This document shows, one piece after another, positions 18,900-30,000 of a DNA stretch of 30,000 nt. The notes below the pieces were generated by a model that worked only from the letters and a program-made list of their open reading frames with translations, had not been told where the DNA came from and ran no database searches. Position 1 is the stretch's first letter. Each line of letters starts with the position of its first letter. The position numbers were made by a program, and so were the translations under genes. The stretch lies in contig JAWQFJ010001132.1 of assembly GCA_034096865.1 (NCBI GenBank), positions 1 to 30,000 on the forward strand, written 5' to 3'. This DNA comes from Theodoxus fluviatilis. Taxonomy: Eukaryota; Mollusca; Gastropoda; Cycloneritida; Neritidae.

Positions 18900-19330
18900 C
18901 GATGATCGAGCCTGCCCAGACAAATGCAGGAAAGGTATTCATGCACTTTTGTCCTGATTGGGCCTCGGGGTTGAACGCAAGTAAAAAGTGCCGTGCGCAT
19001 CTTTAGAATCTCGCACTGTGGATCCACAAAAACGAAATAAAACAGCTCCCGGGTTACTTATATGTCTATATTTCAACATAAAACATGCCCGTAACAGGGG
19101 TAGAAAAGAAAAAGAAAAAGAATGTTACATTGGTATATGGTTGAAACACAATTAACATCCTCAATAACCCAATCTTATAAAATTACACCTACTCAACTTC
19201 CAACGGGAAAAATGAAAAAGCACAAGTAAAATGTCGGTCAGCCTTCTTATACATAACATAGGAGCACGTAGGTCAGCCCTCCACAAGTAAAAACTATATC
19301 GACCCGTGTAAAACTCTCGCACCAACCTTC
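18900..19330. other. Unassigned stretch
   Basis: No gene is seen. A duplicated GGTCAGCC and CACAAGTAAAA pair occurs near 19223-19290. AATAAA is present on the plus strand at about 19036. Confidence 0.35.
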
Positions 19331-19338
19331 CAACTCTG

Positions 19339-19342
19339 CCCC

Positions 19343-19427
<85 letters not shown>
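19339..19427. repeat. C-run and (CT)n array
   Basis: About 15 C followed by roughly 37 CT dinucleotides. Confidence 0.95.
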
Positions 19428-19429
<2 letters not shown>

Positions 19430-19810
19430 CGTCTCTGCTGTGTGTGGAGCCGATCTTTTCTCTTCGTCTGCTTCTCTCTTCTGTGCTTCGCCTTCCTCTT
19501 CTCTCTTCTTCTCACCCAGCAGACGGACCGAGCTCTATCTTCTCTCAGTAGGCGGACTGCTCGCTGTCTTCTTGCTCTCTCGAATATAGCTATCTTCTCA
19601 CAACCAACTCACGAACTACCTTTTCTCACTACTACTCAGATCTCAGAGCGAACACCGCTCAACACCTCGGGTCAGAACTCAACTTCCACTCACTCCAACC
19701 TTCCATTTCAATCTCTATACATAATACAGTCGTCGGACTACCATGCAACCAGCAAAAACCAAGCCTCTATCAGGTGAGATACTTCCGAAAACCCACTTCC
19801 CCATTACACG
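19428..19810 (+). other. Pyrimidine-rich stretch with a possible donor site
   Basis: A CT-rich transition leads into a unique block that ends ATCAG then GTGAGA at about 19771. An ATG with A at -3 lies at 19743. This could be a first exon of a plus-strand transcript, but no following exon is recognised. Confidence 0.2.
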
Positions 19811-19818
19811 CACACAGC

Positions 19819-19826
19819 GAGAGAGA

Positions 19827-19867
<41 letters not shown>

Positions 19868-19876
19868 GGGGGGAGA
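19819..19876. repeat. (GA)n array followed by a G-run
   Basis: About 20 GA units followed by about 16 G. Confidence 0.9.
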
Positions 19877-20396
19877 GATGTACAGGATCTACACAAACTT
19901 TTTATGAGGAAAAGGAGAAGCGGACAGGGACGGAGATAAAGAGAAACACGAAAATGAACAGATAGTCAGGATGTTGAGGTGGGTGCTTATATAACGACAG
20001 ACTGGAAGGGATAGAGGCTGAGGGAGCATGGGTAGGGAAGGGGAAGAGGGGTACGCGTGTGTAGGTACAAGAGGGGGGTTAGGGGTGGGGAGAGGTTGCA
20101 GATGTCCTCCAAACACCTATACACACTAGACGAGTTACTGTTTTCATATATCATTCAGCGGTTATCACGATGGATGAATGCCACATGCATGTATATATAG
20201 ACTTATTTACAGTAACAGATCGCCGCACATTTCTTGTACTCACTCTTCTAATCTTGCACAGACTCGGCCGTGAAAGAAAATACTTAATTACTTTTCAAGA
20301 CGAAGACACAGGTGACACAAGCCGAGGGGGATGCACGCGCGCGTGTGAGAGACAAACACATGAACATAAATAGATACACGAACACAGGCATACACT

Positions 20397-20476
<80 letters not shown>

Positions 20477-20520
20477 GGCAGACAGACATACAGGCAGACA
20501 GACAGACAGGCAGGCACACA
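20397..20520. repeat. (GACA)n tetranucleotide array
   Basis: About 20 uninterrupted GACA units to 20477, followed by degenerate GACA/GGCA units. The opposite strand gives spurious Cys-Leu-Ser-Val frames. Confidence 0.95.
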
Positions 20521-20584
20521 CGTGCGCACACATGTACACCGACTTAATTTTACATACACACATACACTGACAGAGAGACAGAGA

Positions 20585-20720
20585 TGAGAGACAGAGACAG
20601 ACAGGCAGCTGCAGGCAGGCACGCACGCACGCACGCGCGCCCACATACATACACGCGCGCGTACGCATGCACTCACGCGCACACACATACACATACACAC
20701 ATACACAGACGGACAGCCGA
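20585..20720. repeat. Degenerate CA/GCAC/GCGC repeat block
   Basis: Short runs of GCAC, GCGC and ACAC/ACAT repeats in alternating purine-pyrimidine pattern. Confidence 0.8.
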
Positions 20721-20769
20721 CACAAAACGGCCGGCCGGCATAGCTGGGAGAGAGATCAGGAGACACGAC

Positions 20770-22700
20770 TGAGTAGGTGAACCGGAGGAGCAGAGTCAGA
20801 AAGTCTTAATTTGAACTAAAAGATTAACTGCAATGCAATACTATGGACATTAGTTGCACTAGTCTCAGGATCCAATGTTGAGGAAAGTTAACATCATCAT
20901 GAGTATATCAGTATGATAATATGATGATGACCTCTCGCTCTCTCCAAGACAGGCCAACAGAAACCGGGGTCAAGGGTTAGGTGGTAGTAAACAGAAAGCA
21001 CACAGCAAGAGGGCACAAACATCCTTTTACAACGGCTACTTAGAAACGGGAGGTGTATGATCACAACAGCGGAGTCCCTGCATACAAAATCGTCTCTCAT
21101 CTATCTAATTTCATCCGGGTAGAGTGATAACAGCGTACGTAGTCTAGACAGTGGACGCATAATCTCGCAACTCTGTTCCAACCTTGAAGCAAAATGAGCA
21201 TAGCCCAACGTTTCCGAAAATGGACTAGACCGTCTGTTGTATCCACCAATCGTGTTCCCCGACGTAAATACGTAGTCAATTCAGTCACGGAAAATCACTA
21301 TGCGTACTCCATGAGTTAGCTCGCGTGCCATCCAGAGGCCGTGTGACTAGAAACGTGTCTCCGTACACTTAACAGCCTGAAACTGGCGTCTGCGTGCTTT
21401 CTCACACAGCAACAACAACACAATCTTGAGATAAAGCGCAGATTGTCTCAGGAAATATATGGTTTCCTCCTGCTGTCTCCCAGACGTATCGACACAGCTC
21501 ACACGCTGCAAGCACGCAGACTCGCTCCGGCTCTCAAGTCAAGCAACGTTCAGAACAGCTGCAGTGGAAAAAAGCATTAGCGCAAGTAAGTGTCATCGGT
21601 CTTAGCATGCATTAGAACGTTGTGCTTTATTTGGTTTGTTGACTTTTCTTTAAGTTGTAGTTATGAACTGCTTGTATTCTTGAAGGAATCGAGATCTCGA
21701 TGGTTGGAAAAATTGACGTGCTTTCGCTCCTGATAATCTGCTGCTTGCAGAAGTCGACCGGAGTATCCTCCCTTGTTTTGTTTCCCCCTGAAGCTTGTTT
21801 GCCTGGGTGAACGATGTCGGACGATTTGATTGATGCATCTCTTCTTATTCGGTCATTTGGGACTACTTGAACTGGTGAGTAATCGTTGTTCACATTCCTA
21901 GGATGCATTAAAAGTATGAAAGTTACGTGCGTTTTCTTCCGAACTGAATGAAAAGGCGAAACATCCAGCAAAGCACTGCACACTTTTCTGTATTGAATTG
22001 TTATTGTGCAAGGCATGTGCCGGGTGATGAGATTGGATGTACCTCTGGGGAGTTATTTCTGAAGTCTGCAGACGATAACTAAGCACAAGGTGTTCATCGT
22101 CGAAGAGGATGGAATATAGGTTTAAATGCCGACATCACCGTGTAAGTAAACACGATGACGGTTTTTACTGGCGCACGTGTACTCATCGTGTGTGCACAGA
22201 TAAAATGTCGGAAAAGGTGGGCTGAACCATCATACCATGCACTTATTAAATTGTGCGTCCAGAACTTTCTGTCAACCGCATCATGGGGAACTCAGTGTTT
22301 TTCTTTTTGTCTCAACTTTGAACTCATTGTTTTTATATTCTATGTGCAGTTTTGTTTGTCGGGCTCATTATATGCGTAGAGCACTGGAGGAAGTGTCAAA
22401 TCAAAACCTTCGAGATGAAACTGCACGTGTGCATATGGATATATCGAACATTGCCGGCTTAAGTTTTCTGCTCATGAGAGACGAAGCCTCCTGTTAAACT
22501 CTAGGGTGCCGAGTATCACCTGCTCCACACACTCGGACGTACAGAGGTCCTGGGGTGGGTGGCCCTTTCGTTAACGACTGCAATATTTACCTTTTGATAG
22601 ATCCCTGTGTTCTGGTGTTCACACGCAAGCATGGACTATGCTCAGTGCGTGCAAGCGCGTGTGCTACGTGCGTGCGTAAGCATGTGCTAGCACCATTACG
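20770..22700. other. Unassigned intergenic stretch
   Basis: Mostly unique DNA, with no supported coding exon. A GTAAGT donor-like site lies at about 21585-21590, after a non-repetitive block. The frames at 21627-22016 and 22155-22497 have no recognisable domains. Confidence 0.4.
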
Positions 22701-22711
22701 CTTGCGACGTG

Positions 22712-23833
<1,122 letters not shown>

Positions 23834-23834
23834 G

Positions 23835-23916
<82 letters not shown>

Positions 23917-23979
23917 TGGATGCACAGAGACTGGAGTTCAGTAATAAATGGGCAAAACACAAATTGTGTGTGGTTATGT

Positions 23980-24060
<81 letters not shown>

Positions 24061-24123
24061 TGGATGCACAGAGACTGGAGTTCAGTAATAAATGGGCAAA
24101 ACACAAATTGTGTGTGGTTATGT

Positions 24124-24200
<77 letters not shown>
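23834..24200. repeat. Three (GA)n arrays separated by two identical spacers
   Basis: The spacer from TATGGATGCACAGAGACTGG through ACACAAATTGTGTGTGG to TATGTAAGAGG occurs at about 23914-23985 and 24059-24129. It appears identical in both copies. The GA arrays are each about 70-80 bp. The higher-order unit is about 145 bp. Confidence 0.95.
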
Positions 24201-24202
<2 letters not shown>

Positions 24203-24334
24203 AGGTGGACAGATGCACAGGCAGGTAGAGCCAGCGAGACATGCTGACACAGGTTTGGATAGGGGGAGACAACCCAGGTAAAAAATGTGAACCATGCTCC
24301 ATGACTACAGGGGTTCCAGCTGTGGGCCAGGGGT

Positions 24335-24878
24335 GGGTGGGTGAGTGGAGAGGGGGTCCAATGGCAGCAGCTGTACTGTGGAGTGGGTGAGTGGAGAGGG
24401 GGTCCAATGGCAGCAGCTGTACTGTGGAGTGGGTGAGTGGAGAGGGGTCCAATGGCAGCAGCTGTACTGTGGAGTGGGTGAGTGGAGAGGGGGTCCAATG
24501 GCAGCAGCTGTACTGTGGAGTGGGTGAGTGGAGAGGGGGTCCAATGGCAGCAGCTGTACTGTGGAGTGGGTGGAGAGGGGGTCCAATGGCAGCAGCTGTA
24601 CTGTGGAGTGGGTGAGTGGAGAGGGAGTCCAATGGCAGCAGCTGTACTGTGGAGTGAGTGGAGAGGGGTCCAATGGAAGCAGCTGTACTGTGGAGTGGGT
24701 GAGTGGAGAGGGAGTCCAATGGCAGCAGCTGTACTGTGGAGTGAGTGGAGAGGGGGTCCAATGGCAGCAGCTGTACTGTGGAGTGGGTGAGTGGAGAGGG
24801 GTCCAATGGCAGCAGCTGTACTGTGGAGTGGGTGAGTGGAGAGGGGGTCCAATGGCAGCAGATGTACTGTGGAGTGGC
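24335..24878. repeat. 46-bp minisatellite, about 12 copies
   Basis: The unit contains GTGGAGAGGGGGTCCAATGG, CAGCAGCTGTACTGTGGAGT and GGGTGA. Copies vary in GGGTGAGT length (41-46 bp) and GGGGG/GGGG/GGGAG. The CCAATGG block recurs from 24358 to 24849. CAGCAGCTGTACTG includes a CAGCTG E-box in nearly every copy. Confidence 0.95.
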
Positions 24879-24879
24879 A

Positions 24880-26520
24880 TGGAGCACAGACAGTGAAAAG
24901 GGGTTTGGTGGGAGGGGTATAAAGCTTGTTTTGTAATGGGTGAAAGGGGAAGGGTGGGGGGATGGAGGGGAGTGAGGAAATCAAGGGAGAAGGGTTGCAG
25001 GTGCATCTTTTTGTCTTGAATGAATGGATTCTGTGTCCAGGTTAAGGTGGGTCAGGGTTGAATACAATGTAACAGGTATTCCATAATGGGACTGGACATC
25101 AACTGTGGTCAAGTTCACTGGCAGTGACCTTGACTTGATTCTTCATGGTGGCTTCTCAGCCTTCCCAACTTCACCTCCTCTCCCCCCCTCTCCCCCCCCC
25201 CCCCCCCCCAACACCCCCACCCCACCCCACCCACCCTCCTAGTAATTTGGCATATGTTAGGTAAAAGAAAAATAGACAAAAAGATTTTAACATTATTAAG
25301 GTAACATGGCTAGAAAAAAGTGTGTGTGTGTGTGTGTGTATGTATACATACATGTGTGTGTGTATGTATATGTGTGTGTGTTTGTGTGCATATAGATTTC
25401 TTGAACTGAAAATGCATTTTTAAGAAACTGAAATAGTACTCTTGGGAAAGATGGGACAGCATGCAGTTATTTGTTTTTCATGATTAACAAAAAGTTTCAA
25501 AATGGCAGAAAAGGTAGGGTCAGTCGGGTTACTTCAACATCAACCATTTTTGTGTTTTTGGTTGATAGAATTCTCTCTTCTCCACCCATTTTCATGGCTC
25601 CCTCATCTTCAAGCATGGTTTCAGTCCTTGCCTCTCAAATTCTGATTCCCTTTTCCCATGGACTCTCTGCAAGATCAAGTTGCTGTATAAGTCAAGTGGA
25701 TATTTGTGCTTTTCAAGTGATTCATGCAGCTGACCCCAGGGTTAAGAGAAAATGTCCTTGATGGTGGCTGTACCTGGTCATGAATATTCATCAGATTGGT
25801 TTCTGTGATATGCCTTGGCAAGTCTGCTGATGTGCTTGTGTACATGATAGAAGGAGATGAGAAGGAATGGGTTATTATTTTATGTGTACTTGGTGTAATT
25901 CAGTCCACAGTTGTTTGATTGTTAGCAACACTTTGCTATCATTGGGCAGCGTTTCTTAGTGCATGTGGCACACAGAAATTATAACAAACAAACAAAGAAG
26001 AAACAAGCAGCTGAATATTAATCTGGTGAGCGTTAATGTGCCCATTCCACTTACTCCTTTGTGTGACATGCTCACAAGAGATCCTACTATAGAATTATCT
26101 CTGTATCTGATGTGTGTTTAGGAATGTACTGAGATATTCTGATCTGAACATGCGGTCTTTTCCTGAAAGTAGGTATAGAATTACAATTTACGTTCCTACT
26201 GTGCTTTCCCTTGACAAAGAATATTTCCTGAACTGTGATGAGTATGTTTATTTATCAACTGAACGTACGATTTTCTTCACTGTTGTTTAGTATCTGTAAT
26301 AACGCTTAATTTAAGCACATGATTTATATGAATTACAATGTGGTGACTGTCCCCAGAGGACATCGGACAATGACACACATGCTGTTCAATTAAGCAACAT
26401 TTTGCTAATGGCAGAGTTAAAGGAGATGCTGTCTTAACACACACGCTACTGACAGCTAACTATTACTATTCCTCCTAGAAAATTGCCTACAGCTTGAGGC
26501 AAAACAGGTTTTACCAGTAA
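24880..26520. other. Unassigned intergenic stretch
   Basis: Unique DNA, with a C-run at about 25191-25209 and a TG array at 25320-25385. The frame at 25471-25761 has no recognised domain. No splice-supported exon is seen. Confidence 0.4.
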
Positions 26521-26636
26521 GTTATACATCTGTGATGCCTTCCACCTACTCTACCTTCTGCTCCTCTAGCTCTGCTTTCTCTTCTCCTTCTGATGCTTCT
26601 GCAGTGTGGGCTGCTTTTGCTACTGCTACTAGATTG

Positions 26637-26850
26637 CTTCATCTCCTCCTCCCCCTCCCCACTCTTCCTCCTCCCTCTCCCCCCTCTTCCTCCTCCTCCC
26701 CCCTCCTCTTCCTCCTCCTCCCCCCTCCTCTTCCTCCTCCTCCCCCCTCCTCTTCCTCCTCCTCTACCCTCCTCCCTTACCCTCCTCCCTTTCCTCCTCC
26801 TCTACCCTCCTCCCTTTCCTCCTCCTCTACCCTCCTCCCTTTTCTCCTCA
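26637..26850. repeat. CTC/CCTCC polypyrimidine repeat
   Basis: Higher-order units such as CCCCCCTCCTCTTCCTCCTC and CTACCCTCCTCCCTTTCCTC recur. The pyrimidine strand is almost pure over 200 bp. Confidence 0.9.
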
Positions 26851-27339
26851 GCCTTTCTGGTGCTATAACTGCTCTTCATATTCGCTTTCTTCTTCTTTAT
26901 GTCTTCCTCTTTTTGATTTTCTCCCCATTGTAGGGTTTCTGCAGGTTTTTTTTCTTTCTTTCTTGAAGCAGCCTTGCAAAGTTCTGGCTCAGGGATACAT
27001 GAGCACTATGCAGAGGCACGAAGGCAGAGAGGCAGGCCTTGCAATATTGAACAGGCTGCACACAGAAGTGAGCTGTCTCTCAGAGAAGGCTGCATTTCTG
27101 TAGCTCTCCTGGCATCATGACCTCCCCTCCACCCTGACCCCCCCCCCCCCCCTCTACTCTGACCTCCTCTCCAACCTAGACTTCCCCCTCCTCATCCTGC
27201 TGAACCTATCCCCTCACCCTCACCTCCCTTTCCCCCTCAATCCCCCACCCCCATTTTCAGTTACTCTATCTCATCCTGACTGTAGGAAGCTGCAAGACAC
27301 ATTCCAGATAAATTCCCCAGATGCCAACTTCATATACTA

Positions 27340-27800
27340 GCCCTCTCCCTTCTCACACCCTCCCCCAACCCCCCCGCCCCCCCGCCCCCCGGCCCCCCCG
27401 CCCCCCGCCCCCCCAATCACCCCCCTCCACCCCCACCTCCACCTACAGCCCCCCCTCCACCCCAACCTCCCCCCCCCCCCCACCCTCCACCTCCACCCCT
27501 CTACCTCCCCCCCCACCCCCACCCTCCACCTCCACCCCTCTACCTCCCCCCCCACCTCCCCCCCCCCCACCTCCCCGCCTCCCACCTCTACGCCTCCCAC
27601 CTCCACCACCCAGTCCGATGTAAGGTGCCAGGGGTTAGGAAGGGTAAAGTAGTGAGATGGGGGGGGGGAGGGGGGCGGAGGGGGGGGCGGGGGCAGAGGG
27701 GGGACAGAGGAGGGGGGGGCGGGGGCGGAGGGGGGACAGAGGAGGGGAGGGTTGGTGAGGGGGGGGGGGAGGGCAAAAGGGCTGTGGATGATTTGGGGAT
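27340..27800. repeat. C-rich block followed by G-rich block
   Basis: 27357-27600 is C-rich, with C-runs of 6-13 separated by G, A or T. 27657-27790 is G-rich, with matching run lengths. The two can pair in inverted orientation around a unique core near 27605-27655, and each can form quadruplex or i-motif structures. Confidence 0.85.
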
Positions 27801-27872
27801 GGGGTGGGTGTTGGGTGGGGGTGGACAGTGGGGAGTGGCAAGACAAAGAGATAAAGCACCTCCCTCCCCCCA

Positions 27873-27896
27873 AAATTACAATTTAAGTTGTAATTT
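27873..27896. repeat. 9-bp stem, 6-base loop inverted repeat
   Basis: AAATTACAA at 27873-27881 pairs with TTGTAATTT at 27888-27896. Confidence 0.7.
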
Positions 27897-27899
27897 CAT

Positions 27900-28430
27900 A
27901 ACCTGACCCACCTTGTCTTTATCCTGCCAACCCTAAACTTTTTTCAACCAATGTAAAAGGAAAGAAATGGACCGTGAGCAATGAACTGCATGCTGTCCCA
28001 TCTGCCCTGCCCTCTGAGCCATCAGTGAGCCATCTTCTTTAGTTATTCAAGAAGAAAGAGTTTCCAGGGAAAGAGAAATCTTGATAATGTTCAATCTAGC
28101 CTCTTCTGAAAAAAAAAAGTTCAGGCCAACCTACTGATTCTTGTTTTCCAAGTTACCTCAACCACAACTTTTCCTTTTTAATACTTTTTTTTAAATTTTC
28201 TTTTTCTACTATGGAGAGAGAGAAAAAGAGTTTGATTTCTGAGCATTACTATGCTTCTTGACCTGCACTTGAAAAAGACATGTTTTGTTTGTCAGTGTGC
28301 GAAGCAGTCCTTGTCAGAGGCTGGCATGACACTGATGTACTTTACAAACAGTGCTTGCTGAGACTCAGGAACTGGCAGGTTGCTGTGGACTCCCGTCTCC
28401 ATACCCAAAATCAGCTAGTCAGGACACAGG
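27900..28430. other. Unassigned stretch
   Basis: No supported gene. A frame from 28280 runs into the GT array; its first 50 residues are unremarkable. Confidence 0.4.
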
Positions 28431-28433
28431 ATG

Positions 28434-28435
28434 TC

Positions 28436-28467
<32 letters not shown>

Positions 28468-28577
28468 TGTGCATGTGTGTATGTGTGTGTGTGTGCGCAT
28501 GTGTGTGTGTGTGTGTATGTGTGTATGTGTGTGCATGTGTGTATGTGTGTGCATGTGTGTATGTGTGTGTGTGTGTG

Positions 28578-28632
<55 letters not shown>

Positions 28633-28834
28633 ATGTGTGTGTGTGTGTGTGTGTGTGAGAGTGTGTGTGTGTGTGCATGTGTGTGTGTGCATGTGTGTGT
28701 GGGTGTGTGTGTGCATGTGTGTGTGTGCATGTACGTGTGTGTGTGCACACGTGTGTGTGTGTGTATGTGTGTGTGTGAGTGTGTGTGTGTGTGCACGTGT
28801 GTGTGTGCACACGTGTGTGTGTATGTGTGAGTGT

Positions 28835-28866
<32 letters not shown>

Positions 28867-28882
28867 CTGTGTGTGTGTGAGT
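28434..28882. repeat. (GT)n array with GCATGT interruptions
   Basis: About 450 bp of GTGTGT with regularly recurring TGTGTGCATG and CACACG variants. All frames over it are artefacts. Confidence 0.95.
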
Positions 28883-28889
28883 GGGATCA

Positions 28890-30000
28890 GATGTGCCATA
28901 CTGATGTCCATGTAGATAGACTTGTTATGGATCTGTGTTTTGACTTTAGTTTTCCTCGGCAGCACTTGGTCACAATTGGTGAATTGTCAAACTTGTCCAG
29001 ATATTTCATAAATTAAACTGAAAGTGTTCTAATGTTTAAATGCTACCTGATGTAAAATAGAAATGGAGGACATATCTCAACTATAACTGTATACAGGAAG
29101 CAAGGTAGTTATGAAATGTAAAGGTACAGAGGATCTAATATGTTCTGTGGAGAAAATAGTATCCTTTCTCATAGCCTGCAGAATACATGAAAGACTTTGA
29201 AATGCATGAGGCAGTAGGGAGGAAATCCTGTCAATCCCCCCCCCCCCCCCCGGTCTGCAGAATTTGTGAGAGTTATGAACTAATTGATGAGATTGTTCAC
29301 TGGATTTTGCAGTCAGTTGATGGCATCCCATTCCTTCAACAGCCTTGCCTTCTCTGCCTGTGGATTTCATGTATGTTGGTGGCCTCTTGCTTGGAGAAGC
29401 TGATGGTGTTTGAAGAAGCACAGAGGAGGGAATGTAATCACATGTGAATGGAGATTCCTGCCCTCTGTGATCTGGGCTGTCTATTGATCAGGGCAACACC
29501 TTTTCCGCACTGCCATTAGCTGAGTCAATAAAGCAACAAAACACAGCCCTAAAGAGCTATGACTGACTACATTTAGCTGCACCAGCCTGCTATGGACTCA
29601 ACAATGTTGGCATAGCTGGTGTAAGACATGTAGAAATGGCTGGGATGGAGGTGGTTTTCATAATGGACATCTGTAATGAAGACTTGCAAAGCTAGTGAAG
29701 ACATGTTGGACAGGCCTGCATGTTTTTCAACTCTTACAATAGAGGAGAGTGTCTGTGGAATCTTGCTGAACCCAACTGACATGGCAGACATGAGAAAATG
29801 TACTTGCAAAATGTGGAAGAAATAGAGATCCTTTGTCTTAGTTCTAAGAATAACTGCTTATTAGTTTTGGCACAACTGGAAACTCATTCAAAACTGTGGA
29901 AAAGCAAATGCCCTCAACATAAGTTTCTGGGTTGCTAGTTAATTTGTTTATCAACACTGGCTGTAGAGTCTGACCCTCCGAAAGCTCAACCAAGCCTGGC
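28890..30000. other. Unassigned right end of the window
   Basis: Unique AT-rich DNA with a C-run at about 29237-29252. Short frames on both strands (29077-29447, 29573-29809) have no recognised domain or splice support. Confidence 0.4.

Noticed and set aside
17589..18905. Series of Cys-Cys-Trp-Trp-rich short frames
   Set aside because: They are out-of-phase translations of a 73-bp minisatellite.
20284..20766. Minus-strand Cys-Leu-Ser-Val frames resembling cysteine-rich repeat proteins
   Set aside because: They arise from GACA and CA repeats; several frames show the same pattern.
26532..27906. Proline- or glycine-rich frames on both strands
   Set aside because: Composition effects of C- and G-runs, with no start context, conserved motif or splice signals.
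28280..28965. Cys-Val-rich or His-Thr-rich frames
   Set aside because: They are translations of the GT array in each frame.

Overview
The window looks like nuclear DNA from an animal, most likely a mollusc and perhaps a gastropod. The organism call is an inference from three things: a spliced gene with GT-AG introns, extreme microsatellite density, and transposon types common in lophotrochozoans. Nothing in the window proves the species. There is no bacterial-style gene organisation, and I found no CRISPR array, rRNA gene or convincing tRNA gene. Most long open frames are translations of simple repeats.

Only one protein-coding gene can be supported. It lies on the minus strand from 16632 down to 11892. 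Three coding exons join in compatible phases into a 299-residue acidic cytosolic-type protein that I do not recognise. Its promoter region (about 16850-17060) carries an inverted CCAAT box and a heat-shock-element-like motif. Candidate poly(A) signals lie at 11061-11066 and 10701-10706.

The left part (1-5900) is a transposon graveyard. Element A (1-1351) has 16-bp perfect terminal inverted repeats of hAT type and an internal satellite. A dispersed repeat occurs at about 1984-2225 and again at 5690-5880. An inverted-repeat element lies at about 2790-3245, with a 10-bp satellite in one arm. Element C (about 3546-5511) has long inverted arms and has been invaded by element B (3876-4510). Element B is related to A and is flanked by a TATAA duplication. 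The region 5900-10700 is mostly unique DNA with microsatellites, a duplicated retroelement-like tail (8400-8850) and a tandem duplication at 10340-10506.

Right of the gene, 17711-18845 is a 73-bp compound CTG/GGT minisatellite. The region 19330-20760 is rich in CT, GA and GACA arrays. 22712-22880 is a GC/GT/GA tract. 23834-24200 is a GA array with interposed duplicated spacers. 24335-24878 is a 46-bp minisatellite. 26640-27790 is strongly strand-asymmetric C-rich then G-rich DNA. 28430-28882 is a long GT array. No multi-gene system is visible. The most interesting items are the unrecognised, possibly stress-responsive gene, the nested related transposons, and the recurring GAA-loop mini-hairpins.
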